From: JALZAH01 sp051000755
GTDB taxonomy: Bacteria; Actinomycetota; Acidimicrobiia; Acidimicrobiales; Palsa-688
NCBI GenBank assembly: GCA_051000755.1
Contig: JBPCNZ010000059.1
Location: 1 to 28,459 of the forward strand
DNA: 28,459 nucleotides
Direction of reading: 5' to 3'
A program made the translations under genes and the position numbers. The notes under the pieces were generated by a model that worked only from the letters and a program-made list of their open reading frames with translations, did not search any database and had not been told where the DNA came from. Positions within the stretch are counted from its first letter, which is position 1. Each line of letters begins with the position of its first letter. This document shows positions 21,525 to 28,459 of the stretch, one piece after another.

Positions 21525-22943
21525 ATGGGGATGACACGGCGGCGCTTCATCGGCGGCGCCCTGGCGGGAACGGCGATGGCAGGCCTGCCCGGGGCGCTCG
21601 GCCCGGCCCTGGCCGATCCGGGGCCGGCAGGCTCCGTGCGGCGGGGCCCGGGGTCGCTGCCTCACCCCTTCCGCCCGGCGGGGGCACCCGACCCGGCGAT
21701 GCCGTTCGATCATCTCGTCGTGGTCATGATGGAGAACCACAGCTTTGACAACTACTTCGGGGTGTTGGCTCACTCGGGCCAACCGGAGGCGGACGGTTTC
21801 CGCTTCGACCCCCGGGGGAGGCCCACCAACGCCAACCCGGGGGCCTCGGGTCCCGTCCCCGCATTCCACCTGTCCACCCTGTGCCCCGGGGAAGGCGTGT
21901 CGCAATCGTGGGACGTGACCCACAGGAGCATCGCCGGCGGGCGCATGGACGGGTTCGTCACCGCCAACGGCAACGATCAGACCATGGGGTACTGGAACGC
22001 CGCCGACCTGCCGTTCTACTACTCGCTGGCGTCGACGTTCTCCCTCGCCAACCGGTGGTTCTCCTCGGCGCCCTGCCAGACCTATCCCAACCGTCGGTTC
22101 CTGATGGCCGGCACCGCCTACGGCAACATCGCCACGTCCTATGCCAGCATCTTCGACCCGCCGCCGCCCAACGGGACCATCTTCGATCGCCTGTCCGCCC
22201 ACGGCATCACTTGGGCCAACTACTTCGTCGACCTGCCTCAGACGGCGATCATCCCCTCCATCATCGAGAAGCACCCGCTCAACCTGGCGCCGGTCGCGGC
22301 GTTCCACCTGGCGTGCGCCCTGGGGACGTTGCCGGCGGTGTCGTTCGTCGATCCGGAGTTCGGTACGACCTCCGATGTCGGCAATCCTTTGATGAATGTC
22401 CCCGCCCTCAAGGCCTTGGGGGCGCGCCTGGGGGCGCAGGGCGGCAGCGAGGAGGATCCCCAGGACATCCGCTACGGCGAGGCGTTCGTGGCCTCCATCG
22501 TCGATTCGGTGATGCGATCGTCGGCCTGGGCCCGGACGGTGCTGGTCCTCACCTGGGACGAGCATGGCGGGTACTACGACCACGTGGCCCCGCCTGCGGC
22601 CATCGCTCCCGACTCCATCGCTCCCCAGCTGGCCCCCGGGGACCAGCCGGGCGGCTACGACCTCTACGGCCCGAGGGTCCCGGCGGTGGTCGTTTCGCCG
22701 TACGCCCGCCTCCACTCGGTGACCGATGCGGTCCACGACCACACCTCGGTGCTGGCCACCATCGAGGCCAAATGGAACCTGCCGGCCCTGACCTACCGTG
22801 ACGCCAACGCCGCCACCGTGATGGACTTCCTCGACACCAGCCACGCTGCCTTTGCCGTCCCCCCGGCGTTGGTCCCCGCAGCCAACCCACTGCCTGGTGC
22901 CCTGAGCTGCTCGGCGACCTTCGCCCCACCCCGCTCCCCTTGA
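21525..22943 (+). CDS. Tat-exported phospholipase C / phosphatase (phosphoesterase family)
   Basis: The N-terminus TRRRFIGG followed by a hydrophobic stretch ending ALA-DPG is a twin-arginine signal, so the 472-aa enzyme is secreted folded. The family motif ENHSFDNYFG (~70-79) binds metal. The nucleophile is probably Thr186 in CQTYPNRRF. WDEHGGYYDHV near the C-terminal third supplies further metal ligands. This is the bacterial phospholipase C / AcpA-type acid phosphatase fold; the sequence does not tell lipid from phosphomonoester substrate. The extra C-terminal domains of large phospholipases C are absent. The stop overlaps the photolyase start (TTGA). An in-frame GTG at 21516 is less likely because the -10 box overlaps it. 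Confidence 0.9.
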   Translation: MGMTRRRFIGGALAGTAMAGLPGALGPALADPGPAGSVRRGPGSLPHPFRPAGAPDPAMPFDHLVVVMMENHSFDNYFGVLAHSGQPEADGFRFDPRGRPTNANPGASGPVPAFHLSTLCPGEGVSQSWDVTHRSIAGGRMDGFVTANGNDQTMGYWNAADLPFYYSLASTFSLANRWFSSAPCQTYPNRRFLMAGTAYGNIATSYASIFDPPPPNGTIFDRLSAHGITWANYFVDLPQTAIIPSIIEKHPLNLAPVAAFHLACALGTLPAVSFVDPEFGTTSDVGNPLMNVPALKALGARLGAQGGSEEDPQDIRYGEAFVASIVDSVMRSSAWARTVLVLTWDEHGGYYDHVAPPAAIAPDSIAPQLAPGDQPGGYDLYGPRVPAVVVSPYARLHSVTDAVHDHTSVLATIEAKWNLPALTYRDANAATVMDFLDTSHAAFAVPPALVPAANPLPGALSCSATFAPPRSP

Positions 22944-24295
22944 CGACCGTCGTGTGGTGGATCCGCCGGGATCTGCGCCTCGAGGACAACCCGGCCCTCA
23001 ACGCGGCAGCCGCCGCCGGTGCGGTCGTTCCCCTCTTCATCGTGGACGACGCCCTATGGGGCCCATCCGGCGACGCCCGCCGGGCGTGGATGATCAGGGC
23101 CCTCGAAGCCCTCGACCGTTCCATCGGCGGCCACCTCGTCGTCCGGGCCGGCGACCCCGCGGTCGAGGTGGCCGCCCTCGCCGGGGACGTCGGGGCCGCC
23201 ACGGTGTACGCCGCCGCCGACTTCGGGCCCTACGGTCGCCGGCGCGACGATGCCGTGGCGGCCGCCCTGGAGGCAGGCGACGTGGCGCTGGAGTGGACGG
23301 GTTCGCCCTACGCCGTCGAACCGGGGACCGTGGTCAAGGGCGACGGGACGCCGTTCAAGGTCTTCACCCCGTTCTCCCGGGCCTGGGCCGGCCACGGGTG
23401 GTCGGGACCGCTGTCCCGACCGGAACGGATCACCTGGGTGCACGACGTGGCCGGTCGGGATCTGCCCCGCGCCCCGAAGATCCACGCCGACCTGCCCCCC
23501 CCGGGGGAGGAGGCGGGCCGGCGCCGGTGGGAGTGGTTCCGGGACGAGGCCCTCGATGACTACGGCGGGCGGCGCAACGAACCGGCCGGCGACCACACCT
23601 CCCGGCTGTCGGTGTACCTGCGCTGGGGGTGTGTCCACCCCCGCACCCTGCTGGCCGGCCTCGACCTGCGTCGCAAGGGTCATGCCGTGTTCCGCAGCGA
23701 GCTGGCCTGGCGGGAGTTCTACGCCGATGTGCTCTGGCACAACCCTGACAGCGCCCGCCGGAGCCTGCAGCCGGCGATGGCGACCATGAGGCTGGACAGG
23801 GGCAGGGAGGCCGATGAGCGGTTCGAGGCATGGGCGGCGGGGCGGACCGGTTATCCGATCGTCGATGCCGGCATGCGCCAACTGCTCGGCGAGGGATGGA
23901 TGCACAACCGGGTGCGGATGATCACCGCCAGCTTCCTGGTCAAGGATCTGCACATCGACTGGACCCGGGGGGCCCGCCACTTCATGAACCATCTGGTCGA
24001 CGGCGACCTGGCCTCCAACAACCACGGCTGGCAGTGGGTGGCGGGCACGGGAACCGATGCCGCCCCCTATTTCAGGATCTTCAACCCGGTCCTCCAGTCC
24101 AAGAAGTTCGATCCCGACGGCGCCTTCATCCGGCGCTGGGTGCCCGAGCTGGGATCCGTGCCCGCCCGGGACATCCACGCCCCCTGGGAGGCCGGAGGCC
24201 TCCCCCTCGACGCGGCCGGCTACCCCGAGCCGATCGTCGACCATCACGCCGAGCGGGACGAGGCGCTGGCCCGGTACCAGGCGACGAGGGCGTGA
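22940..24295 (+). CDS. phr: Deoxyribodipyrimidine photolyase (class I cryptochrome/photolyase family)
   Basis: This 451-aa flavoprotein repairs UV-induced pyrimidine dimers using light. The N-terminal antenna domain opens VVWWIRRDLRLEDNPAL. The C-terminal FAD-binding domain has ELAWREFYADVLWHNP, GYPIVDAGMRQL and GWMHNRVRMITASFLVKDLHIDW. The most conserved block is NNHGWQWVAGTGTDAAPYFRIFNP, around 362-385. Trp residues needed for the electron-transfer chain are present in these blocks. The start is TTG, overlapping the preceding TGA by 4 nt; the next in-frame start would remove part of the first strand. Translation is therefore probably coupled to the phospholipase gene, an unexpected partner. 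CPD rather than 6-4 specificity is the likely default. Confidence 0.95.
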   Translation: MTTVVWWIRRDLRLEDNPALNAAAAAGAVVPLFIVDDALWGPSGDARRAWMIRALEALDRSIGGHLVVRAGDPAVEVAALAGDVGAATVYAAADFGPYGRRRDDAVAAALEAGDVALEWTGSPYAVEPGTVVKGDGTPFKVFTPFSRAWAGHGWSGPLSRPERITWVHDVAGRDLPRAPKIHADLPPPGEEAGRRRWEWFRDEALDDYGGRRNEPAGDHTSRLSVYLRWGCVHPRTLLAGLDLRRKGHAVFRSELAWREFYADVLWHNPDSARRSLQPAMATMRLDRGREADERFEAWAAGRTGYPIVDAGMRQLLGEGWMHNRVRMITASFLVKDLHIDWTRGARHFMNHLVDGDLASNNHGWQWVAGTGTDAAPYFRIFNPVLQSKKFDPDGAFIRRWVPELGSVPARDIHAPWEAGGLPLDAAGYPEPIVDHHAERDEALARYQATRA

Positions 24296-24390
24296 GGCTC
24301 TCCGGCGCTCTTGGCTCTCGGCGGCTCATTCGGGGGTCGGGTCGGCGCGCCTGGCGGCCGGGGGTTTGTTGGGCGGCTCGGCCAGGCGGG

Positions 24391-25563
24391 TCAGGCCAGG
24401 GCGGCGGCGACCACGGCATCGACCTGGTCGGCCTCGACCAGAAAGCCATCGTGGCCCGCCGCCGAGGTGATCGTCACCAGCTCAGGCTGGCCCGGCACCA
24501 AGGCCACCAGCTCCTGCTGCAGCCGGAATGGGTAGAGCCGGTCGGAGTCCACGCCGGCGACCGTCACCTCGGCCGTGACCCGGCTGAGGGCGGCCTCCAC
24601 CCCGCCGCGATGGCGACCCAGGTCATGGTGGTCCATGGCCCGGCTGAGGACCAGATAGCTGTTGGCATCGAATCGGGCCGCCAACTTGAGGGCCTGGTGG
24701 TCGAGGTAGCTCTCCACCTGGTAGCGGCCCCCGGCCAGGGGCTCCTCGCCGGCCTGGACCGAGCGGCCGAACCGGACCGCAAGCTCCAGCTCCGCCCGGT
24801 AGGACAGGTGACCGAGACGCCGGGCCAGGCCCAGGCCCCGCCCCGGTCCCCGCCCGGCCTTGGCCTCGTAGTAGTCACCGCCGGCGAAGCCGGGGTCGAG
24901 GCGGATGGCCTGAGCCTGGATGGCGCCCAGGGCGATCTGCTCGGCGGTGGCGGTGGCTCCGCAGGCCACGACGACCGCTCGGCGGACGCGATCGGGGGCG
25001 GAGACGGCCCATTCCAGGACCCGCATGCCCCCCATCGACCCTCCGACCACGGCCGCCCACCGGTCGATGCCGAGGTGGTCGGCCAGGGCGACCTCGACCG
25101 CCACCTGGTCACGGATGGTGACGACAGGAAAGCGCGACCCCCACGGCGTGCCGGCCCCGTCGAGTGACGCCGGTCCGGTCGTCCCCTGGCAGCCACCGAG
25201 AACGTTGGGACAGACCACGAACCAACGACGTTGATCGAGGGCGGCGCCGGGGCCGACGATGCCGTCCCACCAGCCGGGGGAGGGATGCCCGGGGCCGACC
25301 GGACCGCTCACGTGGGAGTCGCCGGTGAGCGCATGGGCGACGAGCACGGCGTTGGAGCGGGCGGCGTTGAGCTCCCCCCACGTCTCGTAGGCCACCATCA
25401 CCGGGCCCACCGACCCGCCCGCTTCCAGCGACAGGGGATCACCGCCGGCGATGGTGACCAGGTGGCGGCCGCCGGGTTCGTCGCCGGGTCGCCACGCTCC
25501 GCTGGCCGGAAGGCGATCCCAGGGGTCATCAGGCCGTGGGGCGGAGGTTCCGACGCGGGCCAT
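24391..25563 (-). CDS. metX: Homoserine O-acyltransferase (acetyltransferase, MetX)
   Basis: This 390-aa alpha/beta hydrolase activates L-homoserine with an acyl-CoA in methionine biosynthesis. The nucleophile is Ser176 in GGSMGGM. The oxyanion-side segment LVAHALTGDSHV (~74-85), the long insertion WWDGIVGPGAALD and CPNVLGGCQGTTGP are classic MetX. The acid is in GVDSDRLYP and the His in AGHDGF. Acetyl versus succinyl donor cannot be settled from the fold alone; acetyl is assumed because a MetY-type enzyme is adjacent. ATG 25563 is favoured: TACGCT ends 6 nt upstream, fitting a leaderless start, while the frame could begin one codon earlier at TTG 25566. It lies 33 bp downstream of metY on the same strand. 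Confidence 0.95.
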   Translation of the reverse strand: MARVGTSAPRPDDPWDRLPASGAWRPGDEPGGRHLVTIAGGDPLSLEAGGSVGPVMVAYETWGELNAARSNAVLVAHALTGDSHVSGPVGPGHPSPGWWDGIVGPGAALDQRRWFVVCPNVLGGCQGTTGPASLDGAGTPWGSRFPVVTIRDQVAVEVALADHLGIDRWAAVVGGSMGGMRVLEWAVSAPDRVRRAVVVACGATATAEQIALGAIQAQAIRLDPGFAGGDYYEAKAGRGPGRGLGLARRLGHLSYRAELELAVRFGRSVQAGEEPLAGGRYQVESYLDHQALKLAARFDANSYLVLSRAMDHHDLGRHRGGVEAALSRVTAEVTVAGVDSDRLYPFRLQQELVALVPGQPELVTITSAAGHDGFLVEADQVDAVVAAALA

Positions 25564-25569
25564 CAAAGG

Positions 25570-25575
25570 AGCGTA
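25570..25575 (-). promoter_or_regulatory. -10 box for a leaderless metX transcript
   Basis: TACGCT on the minus strand (25575-25570), with 6 nt before ATG 25563. It may allow metX expression independent of the metY promoter. Confidence 0.4.
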
Positions 25576-25596
25576 GGACGTCGCCTTGGGGGCCGC

Positions 25597-26889
25597 TCAG
25601 GCCTGGGCGGCCGCGAAACCGCGATCGAGGTCGGCCAGGATGTCGTCGATGGTCTCGAGACCCACCGACAGGCGGACCAGGTCGGGGGTCACGCCGGTTG
25701 TCTTCTGCTCCGCTTCGCTCAACTGCGAGTGCGTCGTGGTCGCCGGGTGCACGACCAGGCTCCGCACGTCGCCGACGTTGGCCAGCTGACTGTGGAGGGT
25801 CAGGGCGTCGACGAAGATGCGCCCGGAGGTGGCGCCGCCCTCGATGCCAAACGACAGGATCGAGCCCGCGCCGCGAGGGAGGAGCTGGCGGGCGCGTTCA
25901 TGCCACGGCGAGGAGGGCAACCCGGGGTAGGTCACCCACGTCACCTCATCGCGCCCGTCGAGAAACTCGGCGACCCGCTGGGCATTGGCCACGTGGCGTT
26001 CCATGCGCAGGCTGAGGGTCTCGAGACCCTGGATGAACAAGAAGGCGTTGAACGGCGACGCGGCCATGCCCAGGTCCCGCAGGCCCTGGACCCGGGCCTT
26101 GGCGATGTAGGCACCGGGACCGAGCATCTTCCAGTACTCGAGCCCGTGATAGCTGGGATCGGGTTCGGCGAAGCCGCGGTGCTTGCCGCTGGCCAGGAAG
26201 TCGAACCCGCCGCCGTCGATGATGACCCCGCCGATGGCGGTGCCGTGACCACCGATGAACTTCGTGGCCGAGTGGACGACGATGTCGGCCCCATGGGACA
26301 AGGGGGTGGCCAGGTAGGGGGTGGCCAAGGTGTTGTCGACGATGAGCGGCAACTGGTTGCGATGAGCGACCTCGGAGACACCAGGGATGTCGAGGACGTC
26401 GCCTTTGGGGTTGCCGATCGTCTCCCCGTAGAGGGCCCGGGTCTCGGGCCGGATCGACTTCTCCCACGCGTCGAGGTCGTCGGGATCCTCGACGAAGCTC
26501 ACTTCGATGCCCAACTTGGGGAGGGTGTAGTGAAACAGGTTGTAGGTGCCGCCGTAGAGCGACGACGAGGAGACGATGTGGTCCCCGGCGTCGGCCAGGG
26601 TGAGGATGGCCAGGGTCTCGGCGCTCATGCCGCTGGCCGTGGCCAGGGCACCCACGCCACCCTCGAGGTCGGCCATGCGCTCCTCGAAGACCTGGCTGGT
26701 GGGGTTCATGATCCGGGTGTAGATGTTTCCGGGCTCGGCCAGGCTGAACAACGCCTCGCCGTGAGCGCTGTCGCGGAAGGCGTAACTGGTGGTCTGGTAG
26801 ATCGGCACGGCGCGCGAGCCCGTCGTCGGGTCGGGGACGGCGCCGGCGTGTATCTGCCGGGTTTCGAAGCCAAGGGTCTCGTCGGACAC
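25597..26889 (-). CDS. metY: O-acetylhomoserine aminocarboxypropyltransferase (sulfhydrylase, MetY)
   Basis: The 430-aa PLP enzyme of the Cys/Met-metabolism family has the cofactor Lys210 in SATKFIGGHG. YTRIMNPTSQVFEERMADLEGG (~57-78), the SSSLYGGTYNLF loop and the IVDNTLATPYL Asp that binds the pyridine nitrogen are also present. Length, GYxH-type insert (SYHGLEYWKMLGPGAYI) and end are those of MetY rather than shorter cystathionine synthases. It would convert O-acetylhomoserine and sulfide to homocysteine. GTG 26889 has GGAGG 6 nt upstream and gives the family's usual N-terminus (GFETRQIHAG); the open frame to 26955 is extra. metX follows in the same direction, completing a two-gene unit. 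Confidence 0.96.
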   Translation of the reverse strand: MSDETLGFETRQIHAGAVPDPTTGSRAVPIYQTTSYAFRDSAHGEALFSLAEPGNIYTRIMNPTSQVFEERMADLEGGVGALATASGMSAETLAILTLADAGDHIVSSSSLYGGTYNLFHYTLPKLGIEVSFVEDPDDLDAWEKSIRPETRALYGETIGNPKGDVLDIPGVSEVAHRNQLPLIVDNTLATPYLATPLSHGADIVVHSATKFIGGHGTAIGGVIIDGGGFDFLASGKHRGFAEPDPSYHGLEYWKMLGPGAYIAKARVQGLRDLGMAASPFNAFLFIQGLETLSLRMERHVANAQRVAEFLDGRDEVTWVTYPGLPSSPWHERARQLLPRGAGSILSFGIEGGATSGRIFVDALTLHSQLANVGDVRSLVVHPATTTHSQLSEAEQKTTGVTPDLVRLSVGLETIDDILADLDRGFAAAQA

Positions 26890-26945
26890 GCAACCTCCAG
26901 GTGACTTGGGGTGGCCTTCAGCGGGCTGGCCGTCGAAGGGGACAA

Positions 26946-26951
26946 ACCTTA
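26946..26951 (-). promoter_or_regulatory. -10 box of metY with a ~50-nt leader
   Basis: TAAGGT on the minus strand (26951-26946). The expected start of transcription would leave about 50 nt before GTG 26889, including a weak CCTTC/GAAGG hairpin and the GGAGG ribosome-binding site. The expected -35 position coincides with the edge of the (TGGA)9 repeat. Confidence 0.45.
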
Positions 26952-26969
26952 GCAAGTAGGTCAGATTTC

Positions 26970-27006
26970 ATGGATGGATGGATGGATGGATGGATGGATG
27001 GATGGA
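26970..27006. repeat. Tetranucleotide microsatellite (TGGA)9
   Basis: Nine uninterrupted TGGA units at 26971-27006, preceded by an A. The array starts 19 nt upstream of the metY -10 box. Perfect arrays of this length are rare in GC-rich actinobacterial DNA and prone to slippage. Confidence 0.95.
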
Positions 27007-27088
27007 GCGGAGCGGGCCTGGGCTGGTTGGGCAAGTTGTGGGCGCTCGAGCAGGGAGTGCGGGCGGTGACGGCGCCATGGCCATCGGC

Positions 27089-27158
27089 GGATCCGGGCCC
27101 TCGCCGGATCCGGGCCCTCGCCGGATCCGTGGCCGCAGCCGGATCCGTGGCCGCAGCC
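27089..27158. repeat. Four degenerate tandem copies beginning GGATCCG
   Basis: Two 17-bp copies GGATCCGGGCCCTCGCC (27089-27105, 27106-27122) are followed by two 18-bp copies GGATCCGTGGCCGCAGCC (27123-27140, 27141-27158). Each pair is identical internally, suggesting two separate duplication events. Confidence 0.9.
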
Positions 27159-27267
27159 GGGCTCGGATGGTCGCCCGGAGTGCCTACACCCGGCTCCGTG
27201 CGGGGCGTCTGATGGAAGGGCCGGAGCTACCTCAGGTCGCGGGTTGGGGGTGACCGCCGGGCGCTTT

Positions 27268-27333
27268 GAACCGTAGGTACCGGCGTTCTGAGGATCGCGA
27301 ACCGTTGGTGCCACCAGACGATACGAACGGTTC
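27268..27333. repeat. GAACCGT direct and inverted repeats
   Basis: GAACCGTAGGTACC (27268-27281) recurs as GAACCGTTGGTGCC (27299-27312), 31 bp on. GAACCGTT (27299-27306) also has an inverted match AACGGTTC (27326-27333), and weaker related sequence continues to 27364. Confidence 0.6.
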
Positions 27334-27424
27334 AGGACCTCGCGAAAACCGACACCTTCGGTTCAATCCGACGGCGGAAGTCCGCCTAGAGAACATGAAA
27401 AACCATCGACAATGCGCAAAATAA

Positions 27425-27436
27425 CATCTTAAGATG
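27425..27436. promoter_or_regulatory. 12-bp palindrome, likely operator of the AbiEi-like gene
   Basis: CATCTTAAGATG is a perfect palindrome 5 bp before the GTG at 27442, in the most AT-rich stretch of the window. The overlapping TAACAT (27422-27427) could be a -10 box. The gene's product begins with a winged-helix DNA-binding domain, and AbiEi-type proteins are known to repress their own promoters, so autoregulation is plausible. Confidence 0.5.
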
Positions 27437-27441
27437 ACGGC

Positions 27442-28357
27442 GTGGACCTGTTGCCCGTCTCCCTGACCGCTCATGCGAACGCCCAGTTCGGGCTGGTGAC
27501 GCGGGCGCAGGCGACCGAGGAGCTTTCCGCCGGGGCGCTCTACCGGCGTCTCGCCTCCGGCATGTTGGTTCCCGTGGGACGAGGCGTGTACCGGCTGGTC
27601 GGAGCCCAGCCATCGTGGCGGCAACGGGCCCTGGCCCGGTGCCTGGTGCTCGGCGGCGACGTCGCCATCTCCCACCTGGCGGCGGCCTACCTGTGGCGGG
27701 TCACGAGCGTCGCCCCGCCGCCCATCCAGGTGACCCTTCCACCGAGCCGCAGGTCGCGTCGAGGCCAGCCTCCGGCTCGCCGGCTGCCGCTGTCACCGGA
27801 CGACATCACGCAGCGGTGGGCCATACCCGTGACCAGACCCGCCCGGACGGTTCTCGATCTGTCGACGGTGGTGACCAAGCGACTCCTCGAGCGAGTGGTA
27901 GATGATCTGATCCGCTCCCGCCGCCTCCGCATCGAGGACATGGTCGAGCGATTGGACGGGGGTGGCCCGCTGCCGCGGTTCCGGAAGGGGATGATCGACG
28001 AGGTCATCGCCCTTCGCCTCGAGCGAGGTAGTGGTGCTTCACCCCGTAGAGGACTGGGTGGTCGATGCCCTTCTTGCCGGGGGCCTGCCCCTGCCGGCCC
28101 GCAATCTGATCGTCGAGGTGGACGGCGAGGTCCGGGAGCTCGACTGTGCTTATCCCGACGAGCTCATTGCCATCGAGTACGACGGCTTGGCGATCCACGG
28201 CGACGACCGGCACTTTCACTCGGATCGTCACAAGGCGACCGTCTTGGCCCTGCAGGGATGGATCGTGCTGCAAGTGACGTCCGATTGGACCGCCGAGATG
28301 CTCGTCCAGCGGGTGAGGGCCGCTTTCGCCCGACGCCAGGGAGCGGAGCGCTTCTGA
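27442..28357 (+). pseudogene. AbiEi-type winged-helix / DUF559 nuclease-like protein, frameshifted
   Basis: Two halves of one protein lie in different frames. The first (from GTG 27442, ~195 codons) has an AbiEi-antitoxin-like winged helix (FGLVTRAQATEELSAGALYRRLASGMLVPVGRGVYRL) and the typical linker TRPARTVLDLS. The second (frame of 28031, to TGA 28357) is a DUF559/Vsr-like PD-(D/E)XK domain: ELDCAYPDELIAIEYDG, then HFHSDRHKATVLALQGWIVLQ. Actinobacterial homologues, as I know them, join both domains in one chain. The shift must lie between 27995 (just after a TGA in the second frame) and ~28031. The first frame has no stop before the window end, so a normal separate gene is unlikely. A real mutation or a one-base sequencing error would both explain it. 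No toxin gene (AbiEii) follows. Confidence 0.75.
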
Positions 28358-28367
28358 CCGCCTCGAG

Positions 28368-28427
28368 GTGCACCGGGGCCCGGCGCCTTCGCCGACGCCG
28401 CCCCCAAGTGCACCCGGGCCAGGCGCC
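28368..28427. repeat. 20-bp direct repeat after the DUF559 gene
   Basis: GTGCACCGGGGCCCGGCGCC (28368-28387) recurs at 28408-28427 with two differences, 40 bp on. The tail of the window to 28459 shows no gene. Confidence 0.6.
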
Positions 28428-28459
28428 TCCCCCGGCGCAGGACCCCAACCGCCCAGCGC

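Larger units (their letters stand above)
26952..27441. other. Repeat-rich gene-free region
   Basis: No supported gene lies here. It contains the (TGGA)9 microsatellite, four degenerate ~17-18-bp tandem copies starting GGATCC, GAACCGT repeats, and an AT-rich promoter-like stretch (about 27388-27436) ending in a 12-bp palindrome. The open frames across it translate the repeats (for example repeating Met-Asp-Gly-Trp) and are not credible. Confidence 0.6.

Noticed and set aside
24296..24390. Bidirectional terminator between photolyase and metX
   Set aside because: I could not find a convincing stem with a T-run; only scattered GC-rich partial complementarity.
26890..26945. SAM-type riboswitch in the metY leader
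   Set aside because: The leader is only ~50 nt and shows just a 5-bp hairpin, with no recognisable SAM riboswitch core; a covariance-model search would settle it.
26901..27212. Plus-strand ORF with a repeated Met-Asp-Gly-Trp peptide
   Set aside because: It is only the translation of the TGGA microsatellite and GGATCC repeats.

Overview
The window is GC-rich (roughly 70% by eye) chromosomal DNA from an actinobacterium, most likely an uncultured member of the Acidimicrobiia. The evidence is the gene content: an F420-type luciferase-like oxidoreductase, a PAC2 protein, a mycobacterial FolP2-like dihydropteroate synthase homologue, a WS/DGAT wax-ester/triacylglycerol synthase, an FHA-HTH regulator and a tiny membrane protein of DUF6893 type. 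Several start codons also sit 6-8 nt after a -10 box, as expected for leaderless mRNAs. The class-level assignment is inference; no rRNA is present.

Region 1 (1-4067) is mobile. A complete IS66-family element lies between 14-bp perfect inverted repeats (2-15 and 2086-2099). It carries a TnpC transposase and an unexplained 155-codon passenger gene. It sits inside a gene whose first ~105 codons survive at 2100-2417. Next come a phage-type tyrosine integrase (2724-3854) and tRNA-Ala(GGC) on the minus strand (3991-4067). The integrase faces the tRNA 3' end, the usual layout of an island integrated at a tRNA gene.

Region 2 (4148-5699) holds an unrecognised protein, whose 5' part contains a 44-bp near-perfect palindrome and 18-bp tandem repeats, and an FHA-HTH protein divergent from leuS.

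Region 3 (5768-24295) is mostly housekeeping. It contains leuS, a 39-aa membrane protein, and a minus-strand group (aminoglycoside-phosphotransferase-fold kinase, PAC2 protein, F420-type oxidoreductase). A tightly coupled plus-strand operon follows: thioredoxin, FolP2-like protein, DNA polymerase III delta and a TauE/SafE permease. Then come rpe, a WS/DGAT acyltransferase, divergent rpsT, two coupled bacterial PH-domain membrane proteins, lepA, and a Tat-exported phospholipase C/phosphatase overlapping a class I photolyase by 4 nt.

Region 4 (24391-28459) carries the methionine/sulfhydrylation pair metY-metX on the minus strand. MetX activates homoserine with an acyl group and MetY exchanges it for sulfide. 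A (TGGA)9 microsatellite lies at the predicted -35 position of the metY promoter. The repeat-rich non-coding stretch 26952-27441 leads to an AbiEi-type winged-helix/DUF559 nuclease-like gene that needs a frameshift near 27995-28031 to read through.

I see no CRISPR array and no clear new multi-gene system. The most unusual signals are the palindrome/repeat block at 4668-4978, the IS66 passenger gene, the microsatellite at the metYX promoter, the stop-codon-spanning tandem repeat after the acyltransferase gene, and the recurrent leaderless promoter architecture.
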